Source: Anaerofustis stercorihominis
Lineage (GTDB): Bacteria > Bacillota > Clostridia > Eubacteriales > Anaerofustaceae
Reading direction: 5' to 3'
DNA: 32,456 bases
Assembly: GCF_005844425.1 (NCBI RefSeq)
Contig: NZ_SPHL01000021.1
Span: forward strand, 1 to 32,456
The notes below the pieces were generated by a model. That model worked only from the letters and a program-made list of their open reading frames with translations. It was not told the DNA's origin and did not search any database. The stretch's first letter is position 1; each line of letters starts with the position of its first letter. Positions 17,321-25,716 of the stretch are shown piece by piece. A program made the position numbers and the translations under genes.

Positions 17321-20300
17321 ATGAGAGCATATCATAATTCTAGAAACGAAATTTATAGAAAACCCTTCGGTGCCATCTGCATAGGTGGCACTGTTTCTGT
17401 TTGTTTAGACATATTTGAGGAAGAAAATGCACAAGTTAAATTAAGGGTATGGATAGACAAAAAGGGTGAAAGTATTTTTCAAATGCAAGAAGAAAAAATA
17501 GATGATTATGTAAGACATAGTTTCAATTTAAAATGTAATGAAGCGTGTATAATATGGTATAGTTTCATCATTGAAAAACAAGACGGAAACAAAGTTTATT
17601 ATGGAGCAAAACAAGGAAGAACAGGAGGAGAAGGTGCATTATATTCTTATGAACCTCCTTCATTTCAAATTACAGTTTATAAAGAAAGAAAAGTTCCAAG
17701 CTGGTATAAAAACTCTGTGGTTTATCAAATTTTTCCTGATAGATTTAATAGGGGAAAAGATTTTGAAAAAAGAGTTAAAAACTTAGAAAAGAAAAGAAAA
17801 GGCCCTGAAAGAAAACTTGTATATAGTTGGAATGATAAACCTAAATATGATAAAGATGAACAAGGAAGAATTAAAAGCTGGGAGTTTTATGGTGGAACAT
17901 TACAAGGTATTGTAGAAAAGCTTGATTATTTAAAGAATTTAGGAATTACGTCAATATATTTGAATCCTATATTTTCTGCTGCAAGCAACCATAGGTATGA
18001 TACTGCAGATTATAATCAAATTGATGAGCTTCTTGGTGATGAGGAAGATTTTAAATATTTATGTAAAGAGGCAGAAAAGAAAGGTATTTCCATTATTTTA
18101 GACGGGGTATTTAATCATACAGGATGTGATAGTATATATTTCAATAAATATGGAAATTATGATGAAAAAGGTGCATTCCAAGGAAAAGAATCTAAGTATT
18201 ATGACTGGTTTAATTTTAAAGAAGACGGTACTTATGATTGTTGGTGGGGTGTGGATGATTTACCAAATGTGAATGAAAGCTGTGAAAGTTATCAAGAATT
18301 TATATATAAAAATGAAGACAGCATAATAAAAAAATGGTTACAATTAGGAGCAAAAGGCTGGAGACTCGATGTTGCAGATGAACTTCCCGATGAATTTATA
18401 AAAGGAATAAAAAATGCCGTAATTGCAAAAAAAGGTAATGATGGGGTACTTATGGGTGAAGTTTGGGAAGATGCAAGCAATAAAATAAGTTATGGAGAAC
18501 TTAGAAAATACTTTCAAGGTGAAGAACTTGATTGTGTTATGAATTATGTGTTTAGAGATGGTATTGAGAACTTTATTTTAGGTAAAATCTCTGCTTATGA
18601 TTTGGCAGAAAGTTTAATGAGTTTATATGAAAATTATCCAAAAGAGAATTTTTATTCCTCTTTAAACTTGCTTGGAAGTCACGATAGAATGCGTATAATG
18701 ACACTTCTTGGAGACGCTGTTGATGAAAATACATTAAGTGAAGATGAAAAAAGAGAATATAGATTAAATGATCATCAAAGAGGTATAGCAAAAGGAAGAT
18801 TATGGCTTGCTGTTTTAACACAAATGTTGATGCCTGGAGTTCCATGTATCTATTATGGAGATGAAGCAGGGCTTGAGGGATATTCTGATCCATATAACAG
18901 AGCTTCATTCCCATGGGAAAATATAGATATGGATAACCTTTCTATTTATAGAAATGCAATATCTCTTAGAAAAATTTATCCTGTGTTTATAAAAGGGGAT
19001 TTTGATCCTGTAGCATTCAATGATGACGTCTTTGGATTTTATAGAAAAAATGATAAATCAAAAGCCCTTTTATTAATTAACAGAAGTTTATCAAATGTTT
19101 ATGATATTAAAATCAAAGAAGATTGGAAAGCTAATGATATTGTAACAGGTGCTGATATGATTAAAGATGAACAAGGATATTATAATGTAACAATATATCC
19201 TTTAGGTTCGTCCGTAATTCATTTTAGAAATGACAATGCACTTTGCGTAGAAATGGAAAGAGGAAGCGGAGTATTATGTCATATAACTTCAATACCAGGA
19301 GGAAAATTAGGTAAACCGGCAAAAGATTTTGTTGATTTTCTTGCAAGAGCAAAACAAAAATATTGGCAAATACTACCTGTTAATCCAACAGATGCCTTTG
19401 GTTCACCATATTCCGGACAATCAGCATTTGCAGGAAATATTAATTTAACGGGTTATTCAATTTCAGAGCTTAAAAATAAATATAAACATTTTAATAAAAA
19501 AGATAGTGATTTTATTAATTTCAAAAAAGAAAATGATTATTGGCTTGATGCTTATGCGATGTATATGGCAATAAAGGATGTTGAAGGAAATTATGAAAAT
19601 CATAAAAAATATTCTATAGAGTTATATAAAAATAAAAAGCTAGGAAAAAGAGCTGATTTTTACAAGTTTACTCAATTTGTTTTTGAACAAATGTGGCAGG
19701 ATTTGCACAGTTATGCAAATGAAAAAGGAATAAAAATAATAGGTGATATGCCTATGTATGTTTCTGCTTCATCTTGTGATGTTTGGGCAGATCCAGAATA
19801 TTTTACTGTAAATGAAAATGGAGAAATTGAAAAAGAAGCAGGAGTTCCGCCTGATTATTTTTCTAAAGAAGGTCAGCTTTGGGGTAATCCATTATATAAC
19901 TGGGATAAAATAAAGGAAGATAATTATTCTTGGTGGTTAAAAAGACTAAAAAGAGCAATTTCACTTTATGATTTTACAAGATTAGATCATTTTAGAGGAT
20001 TTGAGGCTTATTGGTCTGTTCCAAAAGGGGGAAAGGCTATAAAAGGTGAATGGATACTTGGTGTTGGAACTGAGGTATTTGAAAAGGCTTATGAAGAATT
20101 TGGAGCATTACCGTTTATTGCTGAAGATCTTGGAACGATTACTCCTGGAGTAAGGGCTTTACTTGAAAAAACAGGTTTCCCTGGAGCAGATGTTATTCAG
20201 TTTTATGATAAAGATCCAGAAAATTATGTTCCGCCTTTAAATAAAATAGCTTATAGTGGAACACACGATAATCAAACTCTTAGGGGATGGTGTATAGCCA

Positions 20301-20557
20301 GGTATTTTGGCGGTAAAGAAAATGATGAAAATAAAAAATATATTGATGAAAAGATAGAAATATTAAAAGATAAATTATATTCTTGCCGAAGCAATATTGT
20401 TATAATGCCTCTTCAAGATGTGTTAGATTTAGGTGATGAATCGAGAATGAATAAACCCGGAACAGTTGATGAAAACTGGAAATGGCAGGCTTTAAAAGAA
20501 CAATTAGAAGGTTATGATGAGAAGTTAAGAAATTTAACAGAAAAAAATAACAGATAA
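17321..20557 (+). CDS. Bifunctional GH13 amylase/debranching-type enzyme fused to GH77 4-alpha-glucanotransferase
   Basis: A 1078-residue two-enzyme chain. Residues 1-125 are a beta-rich N-domain of the CBM34/neopullulanase kind. Residues about 125-640 are a GH13 barrel starting WYKNSVVYQIFPDRFNRG, with likely catalytic Asp350 (GWRLDVADE), Glu380 (LMGEVWEDA) and Asp455 (LLGSHDRMR). A MalQ-like GH77 domain begins at Met645 (MERGSGVLCHITSIPGG) and carries Asp889 (RLDHFRGFEAYW), Glu935 (IAEDLGT) and Asp983 (GTHDNQTLRGW). All six catalytic carboxylates are present, so both halves should be active. No signal peptide is seen, so it works in the cytosol on limit dextrins left by GlgP. The precise GH13 specificity (pullulanase, cyclomaltodextrinase or debranching) is not certain. 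AAGGGA with a 9-nt spacer marks the start; it is the last gene of the operon. Confidence 0.9.
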   Translation: MRAYHNSRNEIYRKPFGAICIGGTVSVCLDIFEEENAQVKLRVWIDKKGESIFQMQEEKIDDYVRHSFNLKCNEACIIWYSFIIEKQDGNKVYYGAKQGRTGGEGALYSYEPPSFQITVYKERKVPSWYKNSVVYQIFPDRFNRGKDFEKRVKNLEKKRKGPERKLVYSWNDKPKYDKDEQGRIKSWEFYGGTLQGIVEKLDYLKNLGITSIYLNPIFSAASNHRYDTADYNQIDELLGDEEDFKYLCKEAEKKGISIILDGVFNHTGCDSIYFNKYGNYDEKGAFQGKESKYYDWFNFKEDGTYDCWWGVDDLPNVNESCESYQEFIYKNEDSIIKKWLQLGAKGWRLDVADELPDEFIKGIKNAVIAKKGNDGVLMGEVWEDASNKISYGELRKYFQGEELDCVMNYVFRDGIENFILGKISAYDLAESLMSLYENYPKENFYSSLNLLGSHDRMRIMTLLGDAVDENTLSEDEKREYRLNDHQRGIAKGRLWLAVLTQMLMPGVPCIYYGDEAGLEGYSDPYNRASFPWENIDMDNLSIYRNAISLRKIYPVFIKGDFDPVAFNDDVFGFYRKNDKSKALLLINRSLSNVYDIKIKEDWKANDIVTGADMIKDEQGYYNVTIYPLGSSVIHFRNDNALCVEMERGSGVLCHITSIPGGKLGKPAKDFVDFLARAKQKYWQILPVNPTDAFGSPYSGQSAFAGNINLTGYSISELKNKYKHFNKKDSDFINFKKENDYWLDAYAMYMAIKDVEGNYENHKKYSIELYKNKKLGKRADFYKFTQFVFEQMWQDLHSYANEKGIKIIGDMPMYVSASSCDVWADPEYFTVNENGEIEKEAGVPPDYFSKEGQLWGNPLYNWDKIKEDNYSWWLKRLKRAISLYDFTRLDHFRGFEAYWSVPKGGKAIKGEWILGVGTEVFEKAYEEFGALPFIAEDLGTITPGVRALLEKTGFPGADVIQFYDKDPENYVPPLNKIAYSGTHDNQTLRGWCIARYFGGKENDENKKYIDEKIEILKDKLYSCRSNIVIMPLQDVLDLGDESRMNKPGTVDENWKWQALKEQLEGYDEKLRNLTEKNNR

Positions 20558-20582
20558 AAAAATACCCATATGGGTATTTTTT
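20557..20582. terminator. Bidirectional terminator between the glycogen operon and glucokinase
   Basis: A perfect 26-bp palindrome with the core ATACCCATATGGGTAT and A/T runs at each end. It overlaps the stop codons of both convergent genes and has T-runs for both directions. Confidence 0.9.
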
Positions 20583-21513
20583 ATATTAATATTAATTTTG
20601 CAGCCCCACAAATTCCGGCATCGTTACCTAAACTTGCAAGTTCAAACTTTATATTTCTATTTGCAAAATATGCTTTTTTGTCAAAATATTTCTTTACATA
20701 TTCTATTATAACATTTCCCGCTTTTGATACGCCTCCGCCTATTAAAATAATTTCAGGGTCAATTATTACTGCAATATTTGCAATTGCGTATCCTAAGTAT
20801 TTACCAAACTCTTCAATAACTTCTTTTGCTATTTCATCGCCATCTTTTAAGGCATCAAAAACATCTTTTGAAGTTATGTCATCTTTATTAAGAATACTTT
20901 TTATATTTGTTTTTTCTAACTTATTTTTAGCTAAATTTACAATTCCTCTTGCGGAAGCATATTGTTCAAGACAACCTTGACCTCTACAACCACAGTGTTT
21001 ATCTTCGTTGTAATTAACTTTCAAATGTCCGATTTCACCGCCTGCACCATTTGAACCAATAAGAGGTTTACCGTTTATTATTATTCCTCCTCCGACACCG
21101 GTGCCTAAAGTTATCATTATCAAGTTATTATAATTTTTACCTGAACCTAACCACATCTCACCTAAAGTTGCCATGTTTGCATCGTTTCCTGTCTTTATTT
21201 TAAATCCTGTTAGTTCATGTAATTCTTTGATAACTTCTTTATACTCCCAATTAAGATTTGCTGAACCTCTTACAATACCTTCTTCTTTTATTGGAGCGGG
21301 AACCCCAACTCCTGCGCCTAAAATATCTTTTTTATTTATTTGTTTTTCATTAATTTTATCTAAAAGAGATTTTGAAATATCAGGTAAAATATATTTACCT
21401 CCTTCTTGTTTACGTGTTGGAATTTCCCATTTATCAACTATCGTTCCATTATCTTGAAATAAACCTATTTTTACGGTTGTTCCGCCTATATCTACACCAA
21501 AGCAGTAATTCAT
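20581..21513 (-). CDS. glcK: ROK-family glucokinase
   Basis: Phosphorylates free glucose to glucose-6-P with ATP. A 310-residue protein. The N-terminal phosphate loop is GVDIGGTTVKIGLF (6-19). The catalytic Asp111 is in TGNDANMATLGE. The ROK zinc site consists of His163 with Cys174, Cys176 and Cys181 in CGCRGQGCLEQYAS. The second nucleotide loop is LGTGVGGGIIING. An AGGAGA ribosome binding site precedes the ATG. It is downstream of the Nudix gene with a 12-bp gap. It lies tail to tail with the glycogen operon and can capture glucose released by the GH13/GH77 enzyme. ROK kinases for other sugars exist, but no DNA-binding domain is present, so it is not a ROK repressor. Confidence 0.92.
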   Translation of the reverse strand: MNYCFGVDIGGTTVKIGLFQDNGTIVDKWEIPTRKQEGGKYILPDISKSLLDKINEKQINKKDILGAGVGVPAPIKEEGIVRGSANLNWEYKEVIKELHELTGFKIKTGNDANMATLGEMWLGSGKNYNNLIMITLGTGVGGGIIINGKPLIGSNGAGGEIGHLKVNYNEDKHCGCRGQGCLEQYASARGIVNLAKNKLEKTNIKSILNKDDITSKDVFDALKDGDEIAKEVIEEFGKYLGYAIANIAVIIDPEIILIGGGVSKAGNVIIEYVKKYFDKKAYFANRNIKFELASLGNDAGICGAAKLILI

Positions 21514-21525
21514 TTTTTCTCCTAT

Positions 21526-22065
21526 CTAAATATTATTTTCAATTATATATTTTAGTCCAAATGCCATTACTTTAGAGTCTTTTATTTCACCATTTAAAAT
21601 CATATTTTTTAATTCTTTTTTTGAAACTTTTACTATATTTATAAATTCATCTTCATCTAAATCTTGTTTTTCCTTAACTTCTAAATCGTCACAAATAAAA
21701 TAATAAATAACCTCATCAGAATATCCGCTTGCAGGATAAGTTTCGCCAAAAGGTTTTATATTTTTTGCTATATATCCTGTTTCTTCTCGAAGTTCTCTTA
21801 ACGCAGCTTCTTTTATGTCTTCTCCTTTTTCAAGTTTTCCTCCCGGAAACTCAAGAGTTTCTGATTTTACAGCTTGTCTGTATTGTTTTATTAAAATTAT
21901 TTCTCCTTCTTTTGTTATGGGAATGATTGAAACAGCACCATTAGTTTTTATTATCTGTCTTTTAGCGGTTTCGTTATTTGGAAGTAAAACTTCTTCTTGA
22001 GCTATATCAAACACCATGCCTTTAAACACTATATCAGTTGAAATTGTTTTTTCTTTTAAATCCAT
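21526..22065 (-). CDS. Nudix hydrolase, ADP-ribose/ADP-sugar pyrophosphatase type
   Basis: The 179 residues contain a full Nudix box, G76-x5-E82-x7-R90-E-x-x-E94-E95-x-G97 (within GGKLEKGEDIKEAALRELRE). The N-terminal beta extension and the motif IKQYRQAVKSETLEFPGG are typical of ADP-ribose pyrophosphatases (NudF type). It splits an ADP-sugar into AMP and a sugar phosphate. AAAGGAG lies before the ATG. It is cotranscribed with glucokinase. Family members in other bacteria can cleave ADP-glucose. Beside a glycogen operon that activity would matter, but the sequence alone cannot separate ADP-ribose from ADP-glucose. Confidence 0.9.
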   Translation of the reverse strand: MDLKEKTISTDIVFKGMVFDIAQEEVLLPNNETAKRQIIKTNGAVSIIPITKEGEIILIKQYRQAVKSETLEFPGGKLEKGEDIKEAALRELREETGYIAKNIKPFGETYPASGYSDEVIYYFICDDLEVKEKQDLDEDEFINIVKVSKKELKNMILNGEIKDSKVMAFGLKYIIENNI

Positions 22066-22086
22066 TTTATTCTCCTTTACTTTTAA

Positions 22087-22114
22087 ATTATACTATAAAA
22101 ATAGTAATTTATAA
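22087..22114 (-). promoter_or_regulatory. Candidate promoter of the Nudix-glucokinase pair
   Basis: Minus-strand TTATAA (22114-22109) and TATAAT (22092-22087) with a 16-nt spacer, 21 nt before the Nudix ATG. The -10 is perfect and the -35 poor. Confidence 0.4.
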
Positions 22115-22134
22115 GAAGAAAATTAATAATAAAA

Positions 22135-22167
22135 AAGGTAAAAAGCTTAATTTAAGCTTTTTACCTT
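22135..22167 (-). terminator. Terminator that overlaps the last codons of the UMF1 permease
   Basis: A 16-bp perfect stem, 22135-22150 with 22152-22167 (core AAGGTAAAAAGCTTAA). On the minus strand it is followed by a run of T's. The upstream arm encodes the final residues KVKSLN and the stop codon of the permease, so gene end and terminator share the same bases. Confidence 0.88.
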
Positions 22168-23388
22168 AGATGTTTTTATAAAGAAAAATCCTCCAATAAC
22201 AAACATTACAGCAAGAATTCCAACTCCTGTATTAATGTTTCCACTTATTTGGCTTACCAAAGATACCAAGAATGTTCCAAGTATTGAAGCACCTTTTCCG
22301 CAAATATCATATATTCCAAAATATTCACCTGATTTATTTTTTGGAATTATTGATGCAAAATATGAACGTGAAAGAGATTGAATTCCTCCTTGGAATGCTC
22401 CTACGCAAATTGCAAGTATCCAAAATTGATATTGAAGTTTCATAGTCATTCCATATAAAACTATGAAGAAGTATGCTGTTATACATACTAATATTAATTT
22501 AAACACATCTGTTTTTGTGCTTAATTTCCCAAAAAACAAAGCAGTAGGGAATGCGACAATTTGTGTTACAAGTAAAGCTAGTAATAAACCTTCGGATTTT
22601 AAACCAAGAGCGGTACCATATGCAGTTGCCATATCTATTATTGTATATACACCGTCTATATAGAAGAAAAAGGCTATTAAGAAAAACAGTACTTTTTTAT
22701 TTTTCTTTAGCTCGTTAAATATTTTAGATAACCTTATAAAACTTTCTTTTAATGGGTGATGTGTTGGTTCAACATAATTTTTTTGTTTGTATTTTCTCCA
22801 TAAAGGCATTGCAAATAGAATCCACCAAACAGCAGTGATTAGAAATGCCAAAAACATAGCAACTTGTATTGATAAACCGATTTTATCATAGAATAAAACT
22901 ACTACAAGAGATAAAATAAATGGAATACAACTTCCAATATATCCCCAAGCATATCCACTTGCTGAAACTCTATTCATTTTTTCCGGGGCTGTAACATCGG
23001 TAAGCATTGAATCATAGAATACCAAGTTTATAGAGTATGCTGATTTTGCAAATACAAATAATAATAAAAACCATATCCATGATTGAATTATTCCAAGAAG
23101 AACACATCCAACTGATCCAATTAACAATGATACAGAAAAAAGTTTCTTTTTCCATCCCGGAAAATCTGATATTGTTCCAAAAAATGGAGCAAGCAAAGCA
23201 ACTATTATTGTTGATATTGTTGTTGCATATCCCCAGTATGCAAGGTAGTTTACTTCTGAGATACCTTGCGAGCTTGCAAGTTGGTTAAAATATATAGGCA
23301 TTATTGTTGTAACGAGCATTGTAAATGCAGAGTTTCCAACATCATATAAAACCCATTTCTTTTCTATTTCATTAAATTTCGATTTCAT
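22147..23388 (-). CDS. MFS transporter of the UMF1 (Atg22-like) family
   Basis: The 413 residues hold about 12 hydrophobic helices. The start EIEKKWVLYDVGNSAFTMLV and the motifs FGTISDFPGWKKKLF (loop 2-3), NRVSASGYAWGYIGSCIP and GGIQSLSRSYFA are characteristic of the UMF1/Atg22-like branch. Yeast Atg22 exports amino acids from the vacuole; bacterial substrates are unknown. The start codon lies within the end of the upstream phospholipase-like gene (17-bp overlap), so translation is probably coupled. A GAGGAA ribosome binding site lies inside that gene. The insertion TDVTAPEKMNR after helix 4 shows the expected charged loop. Function beyond transport is not inferable. Confidence 0.9.
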   Translation of the reverse strand: MKSKFNEIEKKWVLYDVGNSAFTMLVTTIMPIYFNQLASSQGISEVNYLAYWGYATTISTIIVALLAPFFGTISDFPGWKKKLFSVSLLIGSVGCVLLGIIQSWIWFLLLFVFAKSAYSINLVFYDSMLTDVTAPEKMNRVSASGYAWGYIGSCIPFILSLVVVLFYDKIGLSIQVAMFLAFLITAVWWILFAMPLWRKYKQKNYVEPTHHPLKESFIRLSKIFNELKKNKKVLFFLIAFFFYIDGVYTIIDMATAYGTALGLKSEGLLLALLVTQIVAFPTALFFGKLSTKTDVFKLILVCITAYFFIVLYGMTMKLQYQFWILAICVGAFQGGIQSLSRSYFASIIPKNKSGEYFGIYDICGKGASILGTFLVSLVSQISGNINTGVGILAVMFVIGGFFFIKTSKVKSLN

Positions 23389-24238
23389 ACTTTTTCTCTT
23401 CCTCCAATGATAATACTAAAATGTCCTGCCAATTTTCGTTTGGTCCAAAAGTTTTGTCAAATGATTTTGATAAAGAAGTATTATTATATAATTTATCAAT
23501 TAAAATATTTGTGTTTTCTATACACTTATTTATTGAATTATTCATTATCTTTTCGAGTCTTAAATTACTGTCAAGGCAAAGTTTTATTGGTTCTTTTTGC
23601 ATTCTTAATTTATTTTTGCTTTTATATTGTCCGCTTATATAAAGAACGAAAGAAACAAGTTCTCTTTGCCATAAATGTGCACCAAGTAAAAAACTATCGT
23701 AAAAAGATATTGAATTTATAGAATGAAAAATTTCATCTGGAGTTATACCTTTATAGAATGCTGAAATTATTTTACTGTTTTCTTTATTAATATTTATCCA
23801 ATTTAATCTTTGTTTTTTCTTTGGATCGATATTATTCTTTTTCATTAAATATCTCTCAAATTCCCATTCTATGTCATAATGAGTTACTTTACTTGTATAT
23901 ATTTTGTTTTCAATATATCCATGAGCATTGCTATCAAAAGTAAAATGACATAAAAATCCTAGTAAATAAGATAAATATTTATTAAAATTTTCTTCTTCTA
24001 TGGAATGTAGAGTATCTATTGCACTGTTAAAAAATATACTTCCTTTTTCATCGTGCATATCATTTCCAAATTTTGTAACATTATTTGATTTTAAAGGTTT
24101 GTAATAAAATAATATATCAGGTCCTTGTAAACCTATATTAAATAAATCTTTGTTTTCAATTACTATATTTTTTATTTCTTTTGGATATTTGTCTAAAACT
24201 TTTTGTCCAAATATGTAGTGAGCTGTAATTCCAGGCAA
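23372..24238 (-). CDS. Zinc-dependent phospholipase C-like protein
   Basis: A protein of the zinc-dependent phospholipase C superfamily (PF00882-like). An early histidine lies in ITAHYIFG, then LFNIGLQGPDILFYY, DMHDEKGS, GFLCHFTFDSNAHGY and THYDIEWEFERYL, which together supply the His/Asp/Glu metal ligands. I place the start at the TTG at 24238, because GGAGG sits 8 nt upstream. This gives 288 residues beginning (M)PGITAHYIFG, as family members usually begin. A frame-compatible TTG at 24253 precedes the ribosome binding site and is unlikely. No signal peptide, so it is intracellular, unlike secreted clostridial alpha-toxin. It is first in a two-gene operon with the UMF1 permease. The substrate is unknown. 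Confidence 0.82.
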   Translation of the reverse strand: MPGITAHYIFGQKVLDKYPKEIKNIVIENKDLFNIGLQGPDILFYYKPLKSNNVTKFGNDMHDEKGSIFFNSAIDTLHSIEEENFNKYLSYLLGFLCHFTFDSNAHGYIENKIYTSKVTHYDIEWEFERYLMKKNNIDPKKKQRLNWININKENSKIISAFYKGITPDEIFHSINSISFYDSFLLGAHLWQRELVSFVLYISGQYKSKNKLRMQKEPIKLCLDSNLRLEKIMNNSINKCIENTNILIDKLYNNTSLSKSFDKTFGPNENWQDILVLSLEEEKKYEIEI

Positions 24239-24339
24239 AATTAAAACCTCCAAATGCTATATTTAATACTTTATCATAAACTAAAAATTGATTGTATATA
24301 AACTGAAAAAAATATTGATATTTTTCAAAAATTTTACAT

Positions 24340-24368
24340 TTGAAAAAGATAAAATGTAAATATATGTT
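24340..24368 (+). promoter_or_regulatory. Candidate promoter of the CoA-transferase gene
   Basis: TTGAAA (24340-24345) and TATGTT (24363-24368) with a 17-nt spacer. A 9-bp inverted repeat, TTTACATTT (24333-24341) with AAATGTAAA (24352-24360), spans the -35 and spacer and could be an operator. The divergent 179-bp gap to the phospholipase-like gene otherwise shows only A/T-rich sequence. Confidence 0.4.
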
Positions 24369-24417
24369 ATATTATATAATAAATATTAAATTAATAAAAT
24401 AATTTTAGGAGAATAAA

Positions 24418-25584
24418 ATGGGTATATTACAAGGATTAAAAATTTTAGATTTTACAACACTTCTTCCCGGACCTTATGCAACACTACTTCTTGCGGATAT
24501 GGGTGCAGAAGTATTAAAAATAAGCAGTAAAGATAGATTTGATTTGGTAACTCATTGGCCTCCGATTATTGAAGATTCAGATATTACTGCTTCTGCAGCA
24601 TGGCTTGGAAGAAATAAAAAAAGTATATACTTAAATTTAAAAAAAGAAAAATCAATTGAAGCTGTAAAAAAATTAATAATGGAATATGATATTATTATTG
24701 AACAGTTTAGACCTGGTGTAATGAAAAAACTTGGACTGGATTATGATACTTTAAGTAAAATTAATCCGAAACTTATCTACTGTTCTTTAACCGGATATGG
24801 TCAAAGTGGTGAGTTAAAAGATAGAGCAGGTCATGACATAAATTATTTATCAAGAAGTGGTTTAATGGCTTCTTCAGGCAGGAAAAAATCAGGACCATCT
24901 CTTTACAATATGCAAGTTGCGGACCTTGCGTCGGGTTCTATGAATAGTGTTGTTTCAATTTTAGCGGCAGCTTATAATCGAGAAAAAAGAGGGATTGGAG
25001 AATATATAGATATATCAATGCTTGATGGTATGATACCTTTTAATACGATGGACGGAATTTCGTTCTTAACTTCAAATATAGCGCCTAAAAGAGAAAGTCA
25101 AGTATTAAACGGCGGAGGTATATATGATTTTTACGAAACAAAAGACGGAGAATATATTAGTGTAGCAGCATTAGAACCGAAATTTTTCTATAACTTATGT
25201 ATGGCTTTGGGATATGAAGATTGGGCTGATGGTAAAATTTTAAAAACAGATACAAAACTTGTAAAAGAAACATTAAAAGAAAAATTTAAAGAAAAGACAA
25301 AAGAAGAATGGAGTATATTTTTTAAAGATGTTGATGCATGTGTTGAACCTGTAATGTCTTTAAATGAAACAAAAGAAGATAAACATCTAAATCAAAGACA
25401 GATGTTTGTTGAAACTAAACTTCCTCATAAAAAAGAGATAAAAGTAAAACAGGTTGGGTGTCCAATTAAGTTTTTAAATAGTCCTGTTGAATATGAATAT
25501 GCAGGATATCCTGAAGGATATCATACTAAAGATGTTTTAAATTATTTGGGATATAGTGATGAAGATATTGAGGATATGATTTAA
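24418..25584 (+). CDS. Class III CoA-transferase / acyl-CoA racemase (CaiB/BaiF family)
   Basis: A 388-residue family III protein. The N-terminal signature is LKILDFTTLLPGPYATLLLADMG cut by the CoA-binding region WLGRNKKSIYLNLK and EQFRPGVMKKLGLDY. RAGHDINYLSRSG (His139) and MQVADLASGS (Asp169) align with the His/Asp pair of alpha-methylacyl-CoA racemases. The Asp is also the CoA-thioester nucleophile of formyl-CoA transferase. The His-Asp arrangement makes racemase chemistry as likely as CoA transfer. TTAGGAGAATAAA gives a strong start. It is a single gene with its own terminator; no acyl-CoA pathway genes are adjacent, so the substrate is unknown. Confidence 0.88.
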   Translation: MGILQGLKILDFTTLLPGPYATLLLADMGAEVLKISSKDRFDLVTHWPPIIEDSDITASAAWLGRNKKSIYLNLKKEKSIEAVKKLIMEYDIIIEQFRPGVMKKLGLDYDTLSKINPKLIYCSLTGYGQSGELKDRAGHDINYLSRSGLMASSGRKKSGPSLYNMQVADLASGSMNSVVSILAAAYNREKRGIGEYIDISMLDGMIPFNTMDGISFLTSNIAPKRESQVLNGGGIYDFYETKDGEYISVAALEPKFFYNLCMALGYEDWADGKILKTDTKLVKETLKEKFKEKTKEEWSIFFKDVDACVEPVMSLNETKEDKHLNQRQMFVETKLPHKKEIKVKQVGCPIKFLNSPVEYEYAGYPEGYHTKDVLNYLGYSDEDIEDMI

Positions 25585-25616
25585 AAAGATATTGCTTTTG
25601 CAGTATCTTTTTTTTA
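25585..25616 (+). terminator. Intrinsic terminator of the CoA-transferase gene
   Basis: AAAGATATTGC pairs with GCAGTATCTTT (one G-U pair) around a TTTT loop and is followed by a long T-run. Confidence 0.9.
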
Positions 25617-25716
25617 TTTTATAAAAAATTTACAAACCTTTTACCGAAAAGGAAAGGTAACAATATTTTACATTATGATAAAATTTAAAATATTATATAA
25701 AAAGGAGACTAATGTT

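Noticed and set aside
20570-20980. Plus-strand open frame opposite glucokinase
   Set aside because: It starts inside the terminator and overlaps the well-supported ROK kinase antisense. It has no recognisable domain.
23407-23721. Plus-strand frame of 104 codons opposite the phospholipase C-like gene
   Set aside because: Antisense to a gene with clear motifs; composition is that of translated A/T-rich antisense sequence.
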